Origin: Candidatus Burkholderia verschuerenii
GTDB lineage: Bacteria > Pseudomonadota > Gammaproteobacteria > Burkholderiales > Burkholderiaceae
DNA: 48,239 nt
Assembly (NCBI RefSeq): GCF_001189365.1
Contig: NZ_LFJJ01000018.1
Location: 1 to 48,239, forward strand
Reading direction: 5' to 3'
The translations under genes were made by a program, and so were the position numbers. Positions 29,481 to 39,087 of the stretch are shown piece after piece. Below the pieces are notes generated by a model. That model worked only from the letters and a program-made list of their open reading frames with translations, did not search any database and was not told the origin of the DNA. Positions within the stretch are counted from its first letter, which is position 1. Every line of letters starts with the position of its first letter.

Positions 29481-30936
29481 ATGACTCAACGCTTCACGCT
29501 GGAAGATCTGATCAAGGCCGATAACTTCATCGACGGCAAATGGATGCCCGCCGCCAGCGGCAAACGCTTCGCCGTCACCGATCCGGCGACGGGCAAGGTG
29601 ATCGTGCAAGTGGCCGACAGCGGCGCCGCCACCGATGCCGCCGCGCGCGCGTTTCCCGCCTGGCGCGACACGCTGCCGAAGGATCGCGCGGCGGTGCTGC
29701 ATCGCTGGCACGCGCTGATGATCGAAAACGCCGATGTGCTCGGCCGCCTGATCTCGCTGGAACAAGGCAAGCCGTTCGCCGAAGGCAAAGGCGAAGTGAT
29801 GTACGGCGCATCGTACGTGGCCTGGTTCGCGGACGAAGCCACGCGCATCTATGGCGACATCATTCCGCAGCAGGCGCGCGGCAAGCGCATGAGCACAATC
29901 AAGGAGCCGGTGGGCATCGTCGCGGCGATCACGCCGTGGAATTTCCCGCTCGCGATGATCGCGCGCAAGATCGCGCCGGCGCTCGCGGCCGGTTGCACGG
30001 TGGTCGGCAAGCCCGCCGAAGACACGCCGCTGACGGCGCTCGCGCTGGTGATGCTCGCGCACGAAGCGGGCGTGCCGGCGGGCGCGCTGAACCTGATCAG
30101 CGCATCGCGCGAGAACGCCGTGGAAGCCGTCAAGGACTGGCTCGACGACGGCCGCGTGCGCAAGATCACCTTCACCGGTTCGACGCCGGTCGGCAAGTAT
30201 CTCGCGCGCGAATCGGCGGCGACGCTCAAGAAGCTGTCGCTCGAACTGGGCGGCAACGCGCCGTTCATCGTCTTCGACGACGCCGATCTCGATGCCGCCG
30301 TCGCCGGTCTGATGGCCGCGAAATTCCGCAACGGCGGACAAACCTGCGTGTGCCCGAATCGCGTGTACGTGCAGTCTTCCGTGTACGAGAAGTTCGGCGA
30401 TCTGCTGGCCAAACGCGTCGGCGCGCTGAAGGTCGCCGCCGCCACCGACCCGGACGCGCAGATCGGCCCGATGATCAACACGCGCGCCGTCGAGAAGATC
30501 GCCCGCCATGTGGACGACGCCATCGAACGCGGCGCGCGCGCTGACCGGCGGCAAGCGTCTGAGCGAACGGGGCGAGAACTGGTACGCGCCGACCGTGCTC
30601 GCCGATGCGACGCCCGACATGCAGTTGAGCTGCGAGGAAACCTTCGGCCCGGTCGTGCCGCTGTTCCGCTTCGACGACGAAGCCGAAGCGATCCGCGCCG
30701 CCAACGACACGCCGTTCGGCCTCGCGTCGTACTTTTATAGCCAGGACGTGCGACGTATCGATCGCGTGTCGCGGGCGCTGGAGGCGGGCATCGTCGGCAT
30801 CAACGAAGGCGCGATTTCGAGCGAAGCCGCGCCCTTCGGCGGCGTGAAGGAATCGGGCTACGGCCGCGAAGGTTCCAAGTACGGTCTGGACGATTATCTG
30901 TCGATCAAATATCTCTGCCAGGGCGGTCTGGAGTAA
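29481..30936 (+). pseudogene. gabD: NAD(P)-dependent succinate-semialdehyde dehydrogenase, frameshifted
   Basis: The first part reads as a good aldehyde dehydrogenase of the GabD branch: [32 protein letters not shown], catalytic-region LELGGNAPFIVFDDADLD and the cysteine loop NGGQTCVCPNR. At 30532-30540, inside a run of CG repeats, the frame is lost. The next frame supplies LTGGKRLSERG, the catalytic-glutamate-side CEETFGPVVP and the C-terminus PFGGVKESGYGREGSKYG. Two lost bases in the CG run would restore exactly 485 residues, the normal family length. The intact enzyme oxidises succinate semialdehyde to succinate, the last step of putrescine/GABA breakdown. Confidence 0.9.
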
Positions 30937-30974
30937 ACCCGCACCCGACGCCGGAGCGTCCGTGACCTGTGCGC

Positions 30975-31013
30975 TGACATAACCTCAGGTCATGGACACT
31001 CCAACAATTCCGG
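30975..31013. promoter_or_regulatory. Two-part operator-like site upstream of polyamine binding-protein gene
   Basis: An 18-base dyad TGACATAACCTCAGGTCA (30975-30992) is followed after 8 bases by CCAACAATTCCGG (31001-31013). Both parts recur at 40211-40249, at the promoter between potA and the LysR gene. The position 130-170 bases before the binding-protein start fits an activator site. Binding by the LysR at 40249 is an inference. Confidence 0.55.
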
Positions 31014-31143
31014 CGTTGCTCCGCTCTATTTGACTCAATATATTTTTATCACCCCTGCACCGTTTCCGTCCGGTCGTTTCGGGCGGGGACGCGTGTCATG
31101 TCAAGACGTCCATCGCTTCAACCTTGTTCGAGGATACGCCGTG

Positions 31144-32208
31144 ATGAATATTGCAAGGTCGCGCAGTTCGCGCTTCGCTTTACGCCCGCTGGTCATGACT
31201 TTATTGCTGGGCATCGCGGGCACGTCGCCCGCATTCGCCGCCGGCAAGATCACCTTCGTGTCGCAAGGCGGCGCCTATCAGGAAGCGCAGACCAAGGCGA
31301 TTCTCGATCCGGCCGCGAAGCAACTCGGCATCACCGTGAATCAGGACAGCATTCCCGATGCATGGCCGCAGATCAAGGCGCAAGCCGCGACCGGCAAGCC
31401 GATCTGGGACGTGGTCGATACGCCGACCTCGAACTGTCTGCGCGGCGGCCGCGAAGGCCTGCTGGAAAAGCTCGATTTCTCGAAGATCCCGAACGCCGCC
31501 GCGATGCCGGAGAAATACCGCACGCCGTATTCCGCCGCGTACGAGTTCTATTCGACCGTCATCGGCTACAACAAGAAGAACTTGAAGAAGGTGCCGCAAA
31601 GCTGGAAGGATTTCTGGGACGTGAAGAACTTCCCCGGCACGCGCGCGCTGCGCAACGATCCGATGACCGTGCTCGAAGCCGCCCTGCTCGCCGACGGCGT
31701 GCCGCGCGACAAGCTCTATCCGCTGGATGTGGATCGCGCGTTCAAGAAGCTCGATCAGATCAAACCGGACATCACCGTTTGGTGGACCTCGGGCGGCCAG
31801 TCGGCGCAATTGTTGCATGACGGCGAAGTCGACATGACGATGATCTGGAACGGCCGCGCCAGCGCCATGATGAAGGACGATCCGGACGTTGGCTTCACCT
31901 TCAACGACGGCATTCTGCAAAACACGCAGCTTTGCGTGCTGAAGAACGCGCCGAATCTGAACGACGCAATGCGCTTCCTGAACGCCGCGTTCTCGCCGGA
32001 ATTGCAGGCGAATCTGCCGCAGTTTATCGATTACGGTCCGGGCAATCCGGCCGCGTTCAAGACGGGCAAAATCAGCGACAAGCGCGCCGCCAAACTGCCG
32101 AGCTCGCCCGCGAATGCCGCGAAGCAAGCGCTGATGCAGGAAGACTGGTGGGCATCGGACGCCGGCATTCAGGCCAAGGCGCGCTGGCTCAAGTTCATGC
32201 AGCAATAA
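31144..32208 (+). CDS. Polyamine-type ABC transporter substrate-binding protein
   Basis: 354 residues: a signal peptide (RFALRPLVMTLLLGIAGTSPAFA) and a PotD/COG0687-type binding fold (KITFVSQGGAYQEAQTKAI, WDVVDTPTSN, FWDVKNFPGTRALRNDP, VWWTSGGQSAQLL). It should bind putrescine, spermidine or a related amine in the periplasm and deliver it to the PotB/PotC-like permeases encoded on the other strand at 35359-36934. GAGGA precedes the ATG at 31144; in-frame codons further upstream lack this. It appears intact, although two partners of the importer are broken. Confidence 0.88.
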   Translation: MNIARSRSSRFALRPLVMTLLLGIAGTSPAFAAGKITFVSQGGAYQEAQTKAILDPAAKQLGITVNQDSIPDAWPQIKAQAATGKPIWDVVDTPTSNCLRGGREGLLEKLDFSKIPNAAAMPEKYRTPYSAAYEFYSTVIGYNKKNLKKVPQSWKDFWDVKNFPGTRALRNDPMTVLEAALLADGVPRDKLYPLDVDRAFKKLDQIKPDITVWWTSGGQSAQLLHDGEVDMTMIWNGRASAMMKDDPDVGFTFNDGILQNTQLCVLKNAPNLNDAMRFLNAAFSPELQANLPQFIDYGPGNPAAFKTGKISDKRAAKLPSSPANAAKQALMQEDWWASDAGIQAKARWLKFMQQ

Positions 32209-32230
32209 ACGCTTTATCTCCTCTGATTTC

Positions 32231-32256
32231 CCCGCGCGCCGCTTCAGGTGCGCGGG
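32231..32256 (+). terminator. Hairpin between binding-protein gene and GMC oxidoreductase gene
   Basis: CCCGCGC pairs with GCGCGGG around a 12-base loop, followed by TTTCCTTC. It sits 22 bases after the binding-protein stop and is a weak terminator or an attenuator that lets the binding protein be made in excess over the downstream enzyme. Confidence 0.6.
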
Positions 32257-32271
32257 TTTCCTTCGTACAAC

Positions 32272-33915
32272 GTGATCGACTATCTGATTCTGGGCGGCGG
32301 CTCGGCCGGCTGCGTGCTGGCCGCGCGTTTATCCGAAGACGACAACGCGAGCGTCTGCCTCGTCGAAGCGGGCCGCAACATCTCCGCCCACGCGATGCCC
32401 GATGCCGTGCGCAGCCGCTATCCCGGCCGCGCGTATCTGGACACCCGCAATATCTGGCAAACGTTGAAGTCGCGCATGAGCGCGCGCGGCGCGATCCGCC
32501 GATACGAACAGGCGCGCATTCTCGGCGGCGGCTCGGCGATCAACGCGCTGATGGCCAATCGCGGCGCGCCCGCCGATTACGACGAATGGGACACGCTCGG
32601 CGCGGCCGGATGGAACTTGGCGTCGTGCCTGCCGTATTTCCGCAAGCTCGAAAACGACTGCGATTTCAGCGACGATCGTCACGGCAACGATGGACCGCTG
32701 CGCGTCGAGCGCACCCAATGGCCGCGCATTTCGCCGTTCGTGCGCGCGGTACTGAAGACGCTCGGCGAAAACGGTTACGCCTTGCGCGACGATCAGAACG
32801 GGCCGTGGGAAGACGGCACCTTCATCGGATCGATTGCGAAGAGCGACAAGGGCGAGCGCATTCCGACGTCCGTCTGCTACCTCGACGACACCGTTCGCGC
32901 GCGCCGCAATCTGTCGATCCGCACGGATGCGCTCGTCGAACGCGTGCTGTTCGACGGCACGCGTGAGGACGTGCTGGCGCGGCGCGTGATCGTGAGCGCG
33001 GGCGCGATTCATAGTCCCGCGCTGCTGATGCGCAGCGGCATCGGCCCGGCGGACGCGTTGACGAAGCTCGGCATCGACGTGATCGCGGATCGCGCGGGCG
33101 TCGGCGGCAATCTGATGGAGCATCCGTCGATCGCGGTGTCCGCGTTTTTGCCGCGCGAGGCGCGCACGCCGTTTCCCGACGAGCATCACGAACAGGCGAT
33201 CGTGCGCTTTTCCTCCGGCCTGCCCGATACCGTTCCCGGCGACATGCACGGCGCGATTCTGTCGCGCTCGGGATGGCATTCGGTCGGTTATCGGCTGGGC
33301 ACGATCTTCTTTTGGGTCAACAAGTCGTATTCGCGCGGGCGCGTGACGTTGACATCATCGAATGCCGCCGATGAACCGAAGGTCGAGTTCTCGATGCTCT
33401 CCGATAAACGCGATCTCGAACGCCTGAAGCTCGCGTTGCGCTTCGGCGCGCGGACGCTGGCGTCGTCGTCGATGCAGGGGCATTGCGATGTAATCTTTCC
33501 GTCGAGCTATTCGCCGCGCGTCGCGGCGGTCGCGGTGCCGGGCACATGGAACGCGATGCAGCGCGGCGCGTTGAGCGGCCTGCTCGATGTGGCCGGACCG
33601 TTGCGCGGCGCGTTGATCAAGGGCGTCGTGACGCAAGGCGTGAGCATCGACGAACTGCTCGCCGACGATGCCGCGATGACCGAATTCGTCACGCGCAATG
33701 TCGGCGGGACGTGGCATCCGTCGGGCACATGCAAAATGGGCGCGGCGAACGATCCGCTCGCCGTCACCGATGCGCATGGCGCGGTCTATGGCGTGGAAGG
33801 ATTGCACGTCTGCGATGCATCGCTGATGCCGTCGATTCCGTGCGCCAACACCAACGTGCCGACGATCATGATCGCGGAGCGCATCGCGGACGCGCTCCGC
33901 GGCACGGCGAATTAA
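32272..33915 (+). CDS. GMC-family FAD oxidoreductase (choline-dehydrogenase-like)
   Basis: About 547 residues. The FAD dinucleotide site is [17 protein letters not shown] right at the N-terminus, followed by [18 protein letters not shown] (GMC signature 1), [17 protein letters not shown] (signature 2) and the C-terminal catalytic region with His in [13 protein letters not shown] and the asparagine in [10 protein letters not shown]. It oxidises an alcohol to an aldehyde; within an amine-catabolism island the substrate could be an amino-alcohol or choline-like compound (inference). The start is unclear. GTG at 32272 is chosen because it lies beyond the hairpin; GTG at 32248 falls inside the stem. 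No good ribosome binding site is seen for either. Confidence 0.82.
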   Translation: MIDYLILGGGSAGCVLAARLSEDDNASVCLVEAGRNISAHAMPDAVRSRYPGRAYLDTRNIWQTLKSRMSARGAIRRYEQARILGGGSAINALMANRGAPADYDEWDTLGAAGWNLASCLPYFRKLENDCDFSDDRHGNDGPLRVERTQWPRISPFVRAVLKTLGENGYALRDDQNGPWEDGTFIGSIAKSDKGERIPTSVCYLDDTVRARRNLSIRTDALVERVLFDGTREDVLARRVIVSAGAIHSPALLMRSGIGPADALTKLGIDVIADRAGVGGNLMEHPSIAVSAFLPREARTPFPDEHHEQAIVRFSSGLPDTVPGDMHGAILSRSGWHSVGYRLGTIFFWVNKSYSRGRVTLTSSNAADEPKVEFSMLSDKRDLERLKLALRFGARTLASSSMQGHCDVIFPSSYSPRVAAVAVPGTWNAMQRGALSGLLDVAGPLRGALIKGVVTQGVSIDELLADDAAMTEFVTRNVGGTWHPSGTCKMGAANDPLAVTDAHGAVYGVEGLHVCDASLMPSIPCANTNVPTIMIAERIADALRGTAN

Positions 33916-35349
33916 TCGCCGTAGCCGACGATCCCCTTCACTTCCGGAAACGCCTCCAGCCCCCATTCGGCATACTCGCGTCCGTTGCCGGATTGCTTGT
34001 ATTCGCCGAACGGCGAGCCCGGATCCCACGCCGGATAGTTCACGTAGACGCTGCCCGCGCGCATGCGCATGCGCATCGCGACGCGGCGCGCGCGTGCCTG
34101 ATCCGCCGATTGCACGTATGCGGCGAGACCGAACGGCGTATCGTTGGCGATCGCGATGGCTTCCTCTTCGTCGCGATACGGCATGATGGCGAGCACCGGC
34201 CCGAAGATTTCCTCGCGCGCGATGGTCATCGACGGCACGACGTTGGCGAACACGGTCGGCTTCACGTAATAACCGCGATCGAGTCCTTCCGGCCGGCCGA
34301 CGCCGCCGGCGACCACCGTCGCGCCCTCTTCGATGCCGACGCCAATCAAGCGCTGCACGCGGTCGAACTGAACCTCGCTGACCACCGGCCCCATCGTCGT
34401 CGTGTCCGACGATTCCGCCGGTCCCACGCGCAGCGCGCTGGCCGCCCGTGCGGCGATCCGTATCGCTTCGTCGTGACGCGATGCGGGCACTAGCATGCGC
34501 GTCGGCGCATTGCACGATTGCCCGCTATTGCCGAAGCACGAATTCACGCCCGCCGTGACGGCGGCTTCGAAATCCACATCGTCGAGCAGGATGTTCGCGG
34601 ACTTGCCGCCCAATTCCTGATGCACGCGCTTGACCGTCGGCGCCGCGAGCCGCGCGATCTCGATGCCCGCGCGCGTCGAGCCGGTAAACGACACCATATC
34701 GACATCGGGATGCGCCGCGAGCGCCGCGCCGACCGTCGGGCCATCGCCGTTGACGAGATTGAACACGCCTTTCGGCACGCCCGCCGCGTCGAGCATCTCG
34801 GCGAACAGCACGGCGTTCATCGGCGATACTTCGGCTCGGCTTGAGCACGATCGTGCAGCCCGCCGCGAGCGCGGGCGCGACCTTGCAGACGATCTGATTG
34901 ATCGGCCAGTTCCACGGCGTGATCAACGCGCACACGCCGACGGCTTCGTGATTGACGAGCGTCGAGCCGCGCTTGCGCTGCCACGGAAAATCGCCCGCGG
35001 TACGGATCGTCTCTTCGAGATGACGCTTGCCGAGCGCCGCCTGCCACGCGTGCGAAAGCTTGGTCGGCGCGCCGATCTCGCGCGTGATGACATCGGCCAT
35101 CTCGTCGTAACGCGCCATATACGCATCGAGGATGCGTTCGAGCAACGCGATGCGCGCATCGATCGAGATCTGCGAAAACGATTCGAACGCACGGCGCGCA
35201 GCAGCAACCGCGCGATCCGCATCGTGCGAATCGCCGAGCGCGACTTCGCCGATCGCCTCTTCCGTGCACGGATCGATCACGGGCAAGCGCTTGCTGCCGG
35301 ACGGCTCGATCCATTCGCCGTCGATATAGAACTGCTGGAGATGTCGCAT
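33912..35349 (-). pseudogene. NAD-dependent aldehyde dehydrogenase, frameshifted
   Basis: From ATG 35349 the frame encodes YIDGEWIEPSGSKRLPVIDP and [23 protein letters not shown], ending in LKPS at about base 34836. There one extra C (AGC C GAA) shifts the frame. The rest continues in the next frame: [29 protein letters not shown]-type [14 protein letters not shown], cysteine loop [24 protein letters not shown] and the C-terminus. Total about 478 residues, normal for the family. It lies last in the minus-strand polyamine operon, where a PuuC-like role (oxidising the aldehyde made by the oxidoreductase at 36931-38265) is likely. The 3' end overlaps the GMC gene by 4 bases. Confidence 0.9.
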
Positions 35350-35358
35350 GGCGTGTGT

Positions 35359-36144
35359 TTAAGCTTGGATGGCGGAGCGTCGGCGGCTGACGACGACGAA
35401 CATCACGAGGCACAAGGTCAGCGCGGTCAGCATCGTGCTGATGGCCGCGATGGTCGGATCGATCTCGTCGCGCAGCGTGACGAACATGCGGCGCGTGAGC
35501 GTCTGATTGTTGCCGCCCGAGACGAACAGCGCGACGACGGTTTCATCGAGCGCCTGAATGAACACGAAGACCATCGCGGAAATCACGCTCGCCTTGATCT
35601 GCGGCAGCGTCACGGTCATGAAGGCGCGAAAGCGGTTCATGCCGAGACTGCGCGCGACCATTTCCTGCGTGCGGTCGAAGGTGCGCAAATCCGCGCCCAC
35701 CGAGATCAGCACGTATGGCAGGCCGAGCATCGTATCCGCGACGATCAAACCGGTCAGCGTGTTCACGTAACCCGCTTGCGTGAACACGAAGAACACGCCG
35801 ACCGCGACGATGATGATCGGCAGCATCAGGAGCGTGCGCAGATAGCGCATCGACCAGTGCGAGCAGTATTGAATGCCGTACGCGGCCATGATGCCGAGCG
35901 GCGTCGCGATCAACGCCGCGCAGGACGATGCCGCGAAAGTCGTTTTAGCGGCATCGATCCAGGCGGGATTGTCGAAGAACGCGTGATACCAGCAGCGCAG
36001 CGAATAAGCCGGCGGCGGAAAGGTCAGAAAGCGCGCATCGGAGAACGACAAGGGCACGACGATGATCACGGGAATCATCAGAAACGCGAGGATCAGCGTG
36101 ACCGATACGCCCAGCGTCACGCGGCCGAACGAGAGTTGGTTCAT
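35359..36144 (-). CDS. potC: Polyamine-type ABC transporter permease (PotC-like)
   Basis: 261-residue inner-membrane permease with six hydrophobic segments and the EAA-type loop EMVARSLGMNRFRAFMTVTLP that contacts the ATPase. PFAM-type features FQ-like SLRCWYHAFFDNPAW and MLGLPYVLISVGADL are usual for PotC. The ATG at 36144 overlaps the original stop of the potB gene (ATGA), showing tight operon structure. It appears intact, but its partner permease has an internal deletion. Substrate (putrescine/spermidine or related) by family and context. Confidence 0.88.
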   Translation of the reverse strand: MNQLSFGRVTLGVSVTLILAFLMIPVIIVVPLSFSDARFLTFPPPAYSLRCWYHAFFDNPAWIDAAKTTFAASSCAALIATPLGIMAAYGIQYCSHWSMRYLRTLLMLPIIIVAVGVFFVFTQAGYVNTLTGLIVADTMLGLPYVLISVGADLRTFDRTQEMVARSLGMNRFRAFMTVTLPQIKASVISAMVFVFIQALDETVVALFVSGGNNQTLTRRMFVTLRDEIDPTIAAISTMLTALTLCLVMFVVVSRRRSAIQA

Positions 36145-36934
36145 TTCGCCCCCAAGGTCTTTTCGAGCGGAATCACGCGGCTCACGGCGTAGAAATCAGT
36201 TCCGGCGTGATGTAGAAGCCCAGACACAGCACGAACACGAGCGTGACGCCGGCGAGCACGCCGCTCATCGACAGCGGCAGAAACACGCGCAAGAACACAT
36301 GCACGGGCGATCCGCCGAGGCTCGCGCCCGCTTGCGACAGGTTCTGCGGAATCTTCTGCATCGCGGAGTACAGCGGCAGCACCATGAATGGTAGCAGAAT
36401 ATGCACCATCGCGATGATCGTGCCGAACTGGTTATACGACAGCTGCAAGGGCCGGTCGATCAAACCCATGCCCAACAGCGCCTTGTTGATGAGACCCGTC
36501 CGCTGCAACAGCACGAGCCATGCGTAAGTCCGTACGAGCACTCTGGTCCAGAACGGCAGAATCACCATGCCGAGCACCAGCGCACTCCAGCGCGGCGATA
36601 TCGACGCGGCGAAATACGCCACCGGATAGCCGAGCAGCAAGGTGATCGCCGTCACGATGATCGACAGCTTGAAGGTCAGAAGAAACGTGTCGAGATAAGC
36701 GCCGGTAAAAACGCGCTTGTAGTTGGCAAGCGTGAAGCCGCCGTCGTGATAGATCGACTCCCACGAAAGCCACGCGAGCGGCACGACCAGCAGCACGATT
36801 ACCACGAAGAGCGCGGGCGCCATCAACAGCAGCATCGTGCGGTCTTCGCGTTGCTGGTGGCGCACCGAAGGGTCGATCGTGGCGGCTGGCATCAAGGCGG
36901 GGTCCTGGAGAATCCGTTTGGCTGTCGTCATCAT
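36141..36934 (-). pseudogene. potB: Polyamine-type ABC transporter permease (PotB-like), internal deletion
   Basis: From ATG 36934 the frame encodes a normal PotB N-terminus and most membrane segments (MLLLMAPALFVVIVLLVVPLAW, RVLVRTYAWLVLLQRTGLIN, SAMQKIPQNLSQAGASLGGS as the EAA loop). It reaches GFYITPELIS and stops at 36182. The following frame holds only FYAVSRVIPLEKTLGAK, the expected extreme C-terminus, ending at TGA 36141-36143. About 40-50 residues that normally lie between (the last membrane segment) are missing, so a deletion of more than 100 bases with loss of frame is inferred at about 36190-36200. The start overlaps the upstream oxidoreductase stop. Confidence 0.83.
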
Positions 36935-38265
36935 GCACCTACGGCGTCGAGAAACTGATACCACGCGGCGACGAGCCTGACGCCCGGCGCGCGCAGCGCG
37001 TGAAACGGCACGGGACGCAAGCCGTCCTGTGCGAGCATCGCGAGTTCGGGCGATTCGCCGAGCGCGAGCGCCGCCGCGTGCTGGCCGATCAGGCTCGCCA
37101 TCGCGACGCCCGCGCCGTTGTAGCCGAGACAGAACACGGTCGCGTCATCGCTCTTGCCGACGTGCGGCAGCGCGTTGAACGTCATGCCCACATATCCCGA
37201 CCATCGATACTCGACCGGCGTGTCCTTCAATTGCGGAAACAGCGCGACCATCGCGCGTTGCAGGGCGTCGAAGCCGGTCGGCTCGCCTTCCTTGCCGAAC
37301 GCGTCGCGGCCGCCGAACAGCATGCGTCCGTCGACCTTGCGGAACCACTTCATCATGCGGCGCGTTTCGGTGTAGCTGCGGCGATTGACCATCAACTGCG
37401 CATCGAGTTCGGGCAACAGCTTGGCCGTGGCGATCATCGCGCTGCGGAACGGCACGAGTTCGCGATGATATGGCGCGGTCGCATCGGTCAGATTGGAATA
37501 CGCGTTGGTCGCGACGATCACGCGTTTCGCGCGCACCGTGCCGCCGGGCGCTTTCAGCACGACGCGGCCATCTTCCGCACGCGACATGCCGATCACCGGC
37601 GTCGATTCGTAGATCGGCACGCCGCGCGCGGTCAGTCCGGCGGCCAGCCCGCGCACGTATTCGAGCGGCAGAATCGTGCCCGCGTCAGCGCTCAGCACGC
37701 CGCCGACGAAACCCTTCGAACCCGTCTCGTGCTCGATCTCCGCACGCGACTGAAACGTCATCGACGTATCCTTCAGCGTCGCGCGGACCCAGTCGGCTTC
37801 GGCGCGAATCGATGCCAGCGCGCGCTCCGTATGCGCGCATCGCAAGCTGCCGGTGTGCTCGAACTGCGCGCGCGTCAGCTTGAATTCGTCGATCAGCGAT
37901 TCCACCGCGCGCACGCCGTCATGCGCGAGCCGATGCATGCGAATCGCCGTGTCGACGCCATGCGAATTCGCAATCGACGGAAACGACAGGCGAAACTTCG
38001 ACGACACCACGCCGCCGTTTCGCCCGCTCGCGCCCCAGCCGACCGGATTCGCATCGAGCAGCGCGCATTCGACGCCGCGCTTTTGCAGCGCATACGCGGC
38101 GGTCAGCCCCGAATACCCCGCGCCGACGATCGCGACTTCGACATCGAGATCGCGCGCGAGCGGCGCGCCGCTCGATACGGGCGCGTCCATCGTGGGCACG
38201 CGTGCGGCCATCGCTCGCCAGAGCGAATCGGCATGCGGGCGCGGTTGGGTCGTCGGGGCACGCAT
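36931..38265 (-). CDS. FAD-dependent amine oxidoreductase (DAO/PuuB-like)
   Basis: 444 residues. The N-terminal FAD site is VEVAIVGAGYSGLTAAYAL, followed by GWGASGRNGGVVSSKFR, typical of PuuB (gamma-glutamylputrescine oxidoreductase) and related amine/amino-acid oxidoreductases. The C-terminal FAD contact GYNGAGVAMASLIGQ is present. It would oxidise an amine such as gamma-glutamyl-putrescine or a secondary amine to an aldehyde and ammonia. No PuuA glutamine-synthetase-like gene is in the window, so the exact substrate is open. Start at 38265 is chosen because GAGGA lies 8 bases before it; ATG 38271 is possible. It appears intact. Confidence 0.88.
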   Translation of the reverse strand: MRAPTTQPRPHADSLWRAMAARVPTMDAPVSSGAPLARDLDVEVAIVGAGYSGLTAAYALQKRGVECALLDANPVGWGASGRNGGVVSSKFRLSFPSIANSHGVDTAIRMHRLAHDGVRAVESLIDEFKLTRAQFEHTGSLRCAHTERALASIRAEADWVRATLKDTSMTFQSRAEIEHETGSKGFVGGVLSADAGTILPLEYVRGLAAGLTARGVPIYESTPVIGMSRAEDGRVVLKAPGGTVRAKRVIVATNAYSNLTDATAPYHRELVPFRSAMIATAKLLPELDAQLMVNRRSYTETRRMMKWFRKVDGRMLFGGRDAFGKEGEPTGFDALQRAMVALFPQLKDTPVEYRWSGYVGMTFNALPHVGKSDDATVFCLGYNGAGVAMASLIGQHAAALALGESPELAMLAQDGLRPVPFHALRAPGVRLVAAWYQFLDAVGA

Positions 38266-38291
38266 GGTCATCGTCCTCGTTCGTCTCGGCC

Positions 38292-39005
38292 TTAGGCGGC
38301 GGCGCGGAGTTCGGCGTCCACGGCATCCGCGAGTTGTGCGAGTGTCGCGAACTTCCACGTCGGCGTCGTGACGGCTTCGGGCGTCGGCGTCGCGCCGAAA
38401 CCCTTCATGCCCTGGCGACGCTCGATCCACGCGGTCTTGTAACCGAGCTGCGTCGCGATGCCGATATCGTGATACTGGCTCTGCGCCGTATGCAGAATCT
38501 CTTCGAACTTGTAGCCGAACGCCGCCTGACGGCCGCGGTTGTACGCGAAGAATTGCGGGTCCGGCTTGGCGACGCCGGTTTCGTCGCAGCAGACGGTATC
38601 GTCGAACGGATTGCCGAGCGTGTGCGCATACGCCGACAGCGCGACGCGATCCGCGTTGGTCATCGCGACAAGACGGAAGTGCTTGCGCAGACGCTTGAGC
38701 GCGGCGACGGAATCGTCGAACGCGGGCCAGTCGAGCACGTCGCGCTGAAAGGCGGAGGCGGACGTCGCGTCGTCGGGCAAGCCGAGTTTCTTCGCGAGAT
38801 GCAGATAGACATTGGCCATTTCATGGCTCGAACGGCCGTAGAACTTCGCGCGCCCTTCCATGTACGGCTCGAAAATCTGATCGTCGGTCAGGTCCTTGGC
38901 CTTCGGTCCGCCTAAGCGTCGCACGGAATCGAGCACGCCTTTTTCGAAGTTGATCAGCGTGCCGACGACATCGAACGTCAGGACCTTGAAATCGGTGAGA
39001 TTCAT
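38292..39005 (-). CDS. HAD-superfamily (S)-2-haloacid dehalogenase-like hydrolase
   Basis: 237 residues. The nucleophile motif is LTFDVVGTLINFE (Asp in FDVVGT), motif II the AMTNADR threonine, and motif III/IV lie around AYNRGRQAAFGYK and LGYKTAWIERR. It resembles type II haloacid dehalogenases, which act on carbon-halogen bonds through an aspartyl ester, but many members have other or unknown substrates. AAGGATGA precedes the ATG at 39005. It sits between the broken potA and the amine oxidoreductase, 26 bases from the latter, so it is co-transcribed with amine genes; a role on an amine-derived phosphate or acid is only a guess. Confidence 0.82.
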   Translation of the reverse strand: MNLTDFKVLTFDVVGTLINFEKGVLDSVRRLGGPKAKDLTDDQIFEPYMEGRAKFYGRSSHEMANVYLHLAKKLGLPDDATSASAFQRDVLDWPAFDDSVAALKRLRKHFRLVAMTNADRVALSAYAHTLGNPFDDTVCCDETGVAKPDPQFFAYNRGRQAAFGYKFEEILHTAQSQYHDIGIATQLGYKTAWIERRQGMKGFGATPTPEAVTTPTWKFATLAQLADAVDAELRAAA

Positions 39006-39087
39006 TGCTTCATCCTTTACGGTTTGCTTCTGCGTTTGAAGTCGAGATCGCCCGTGCACAGGCGCTCAGGGAAAAGAAAAAAGTCGT

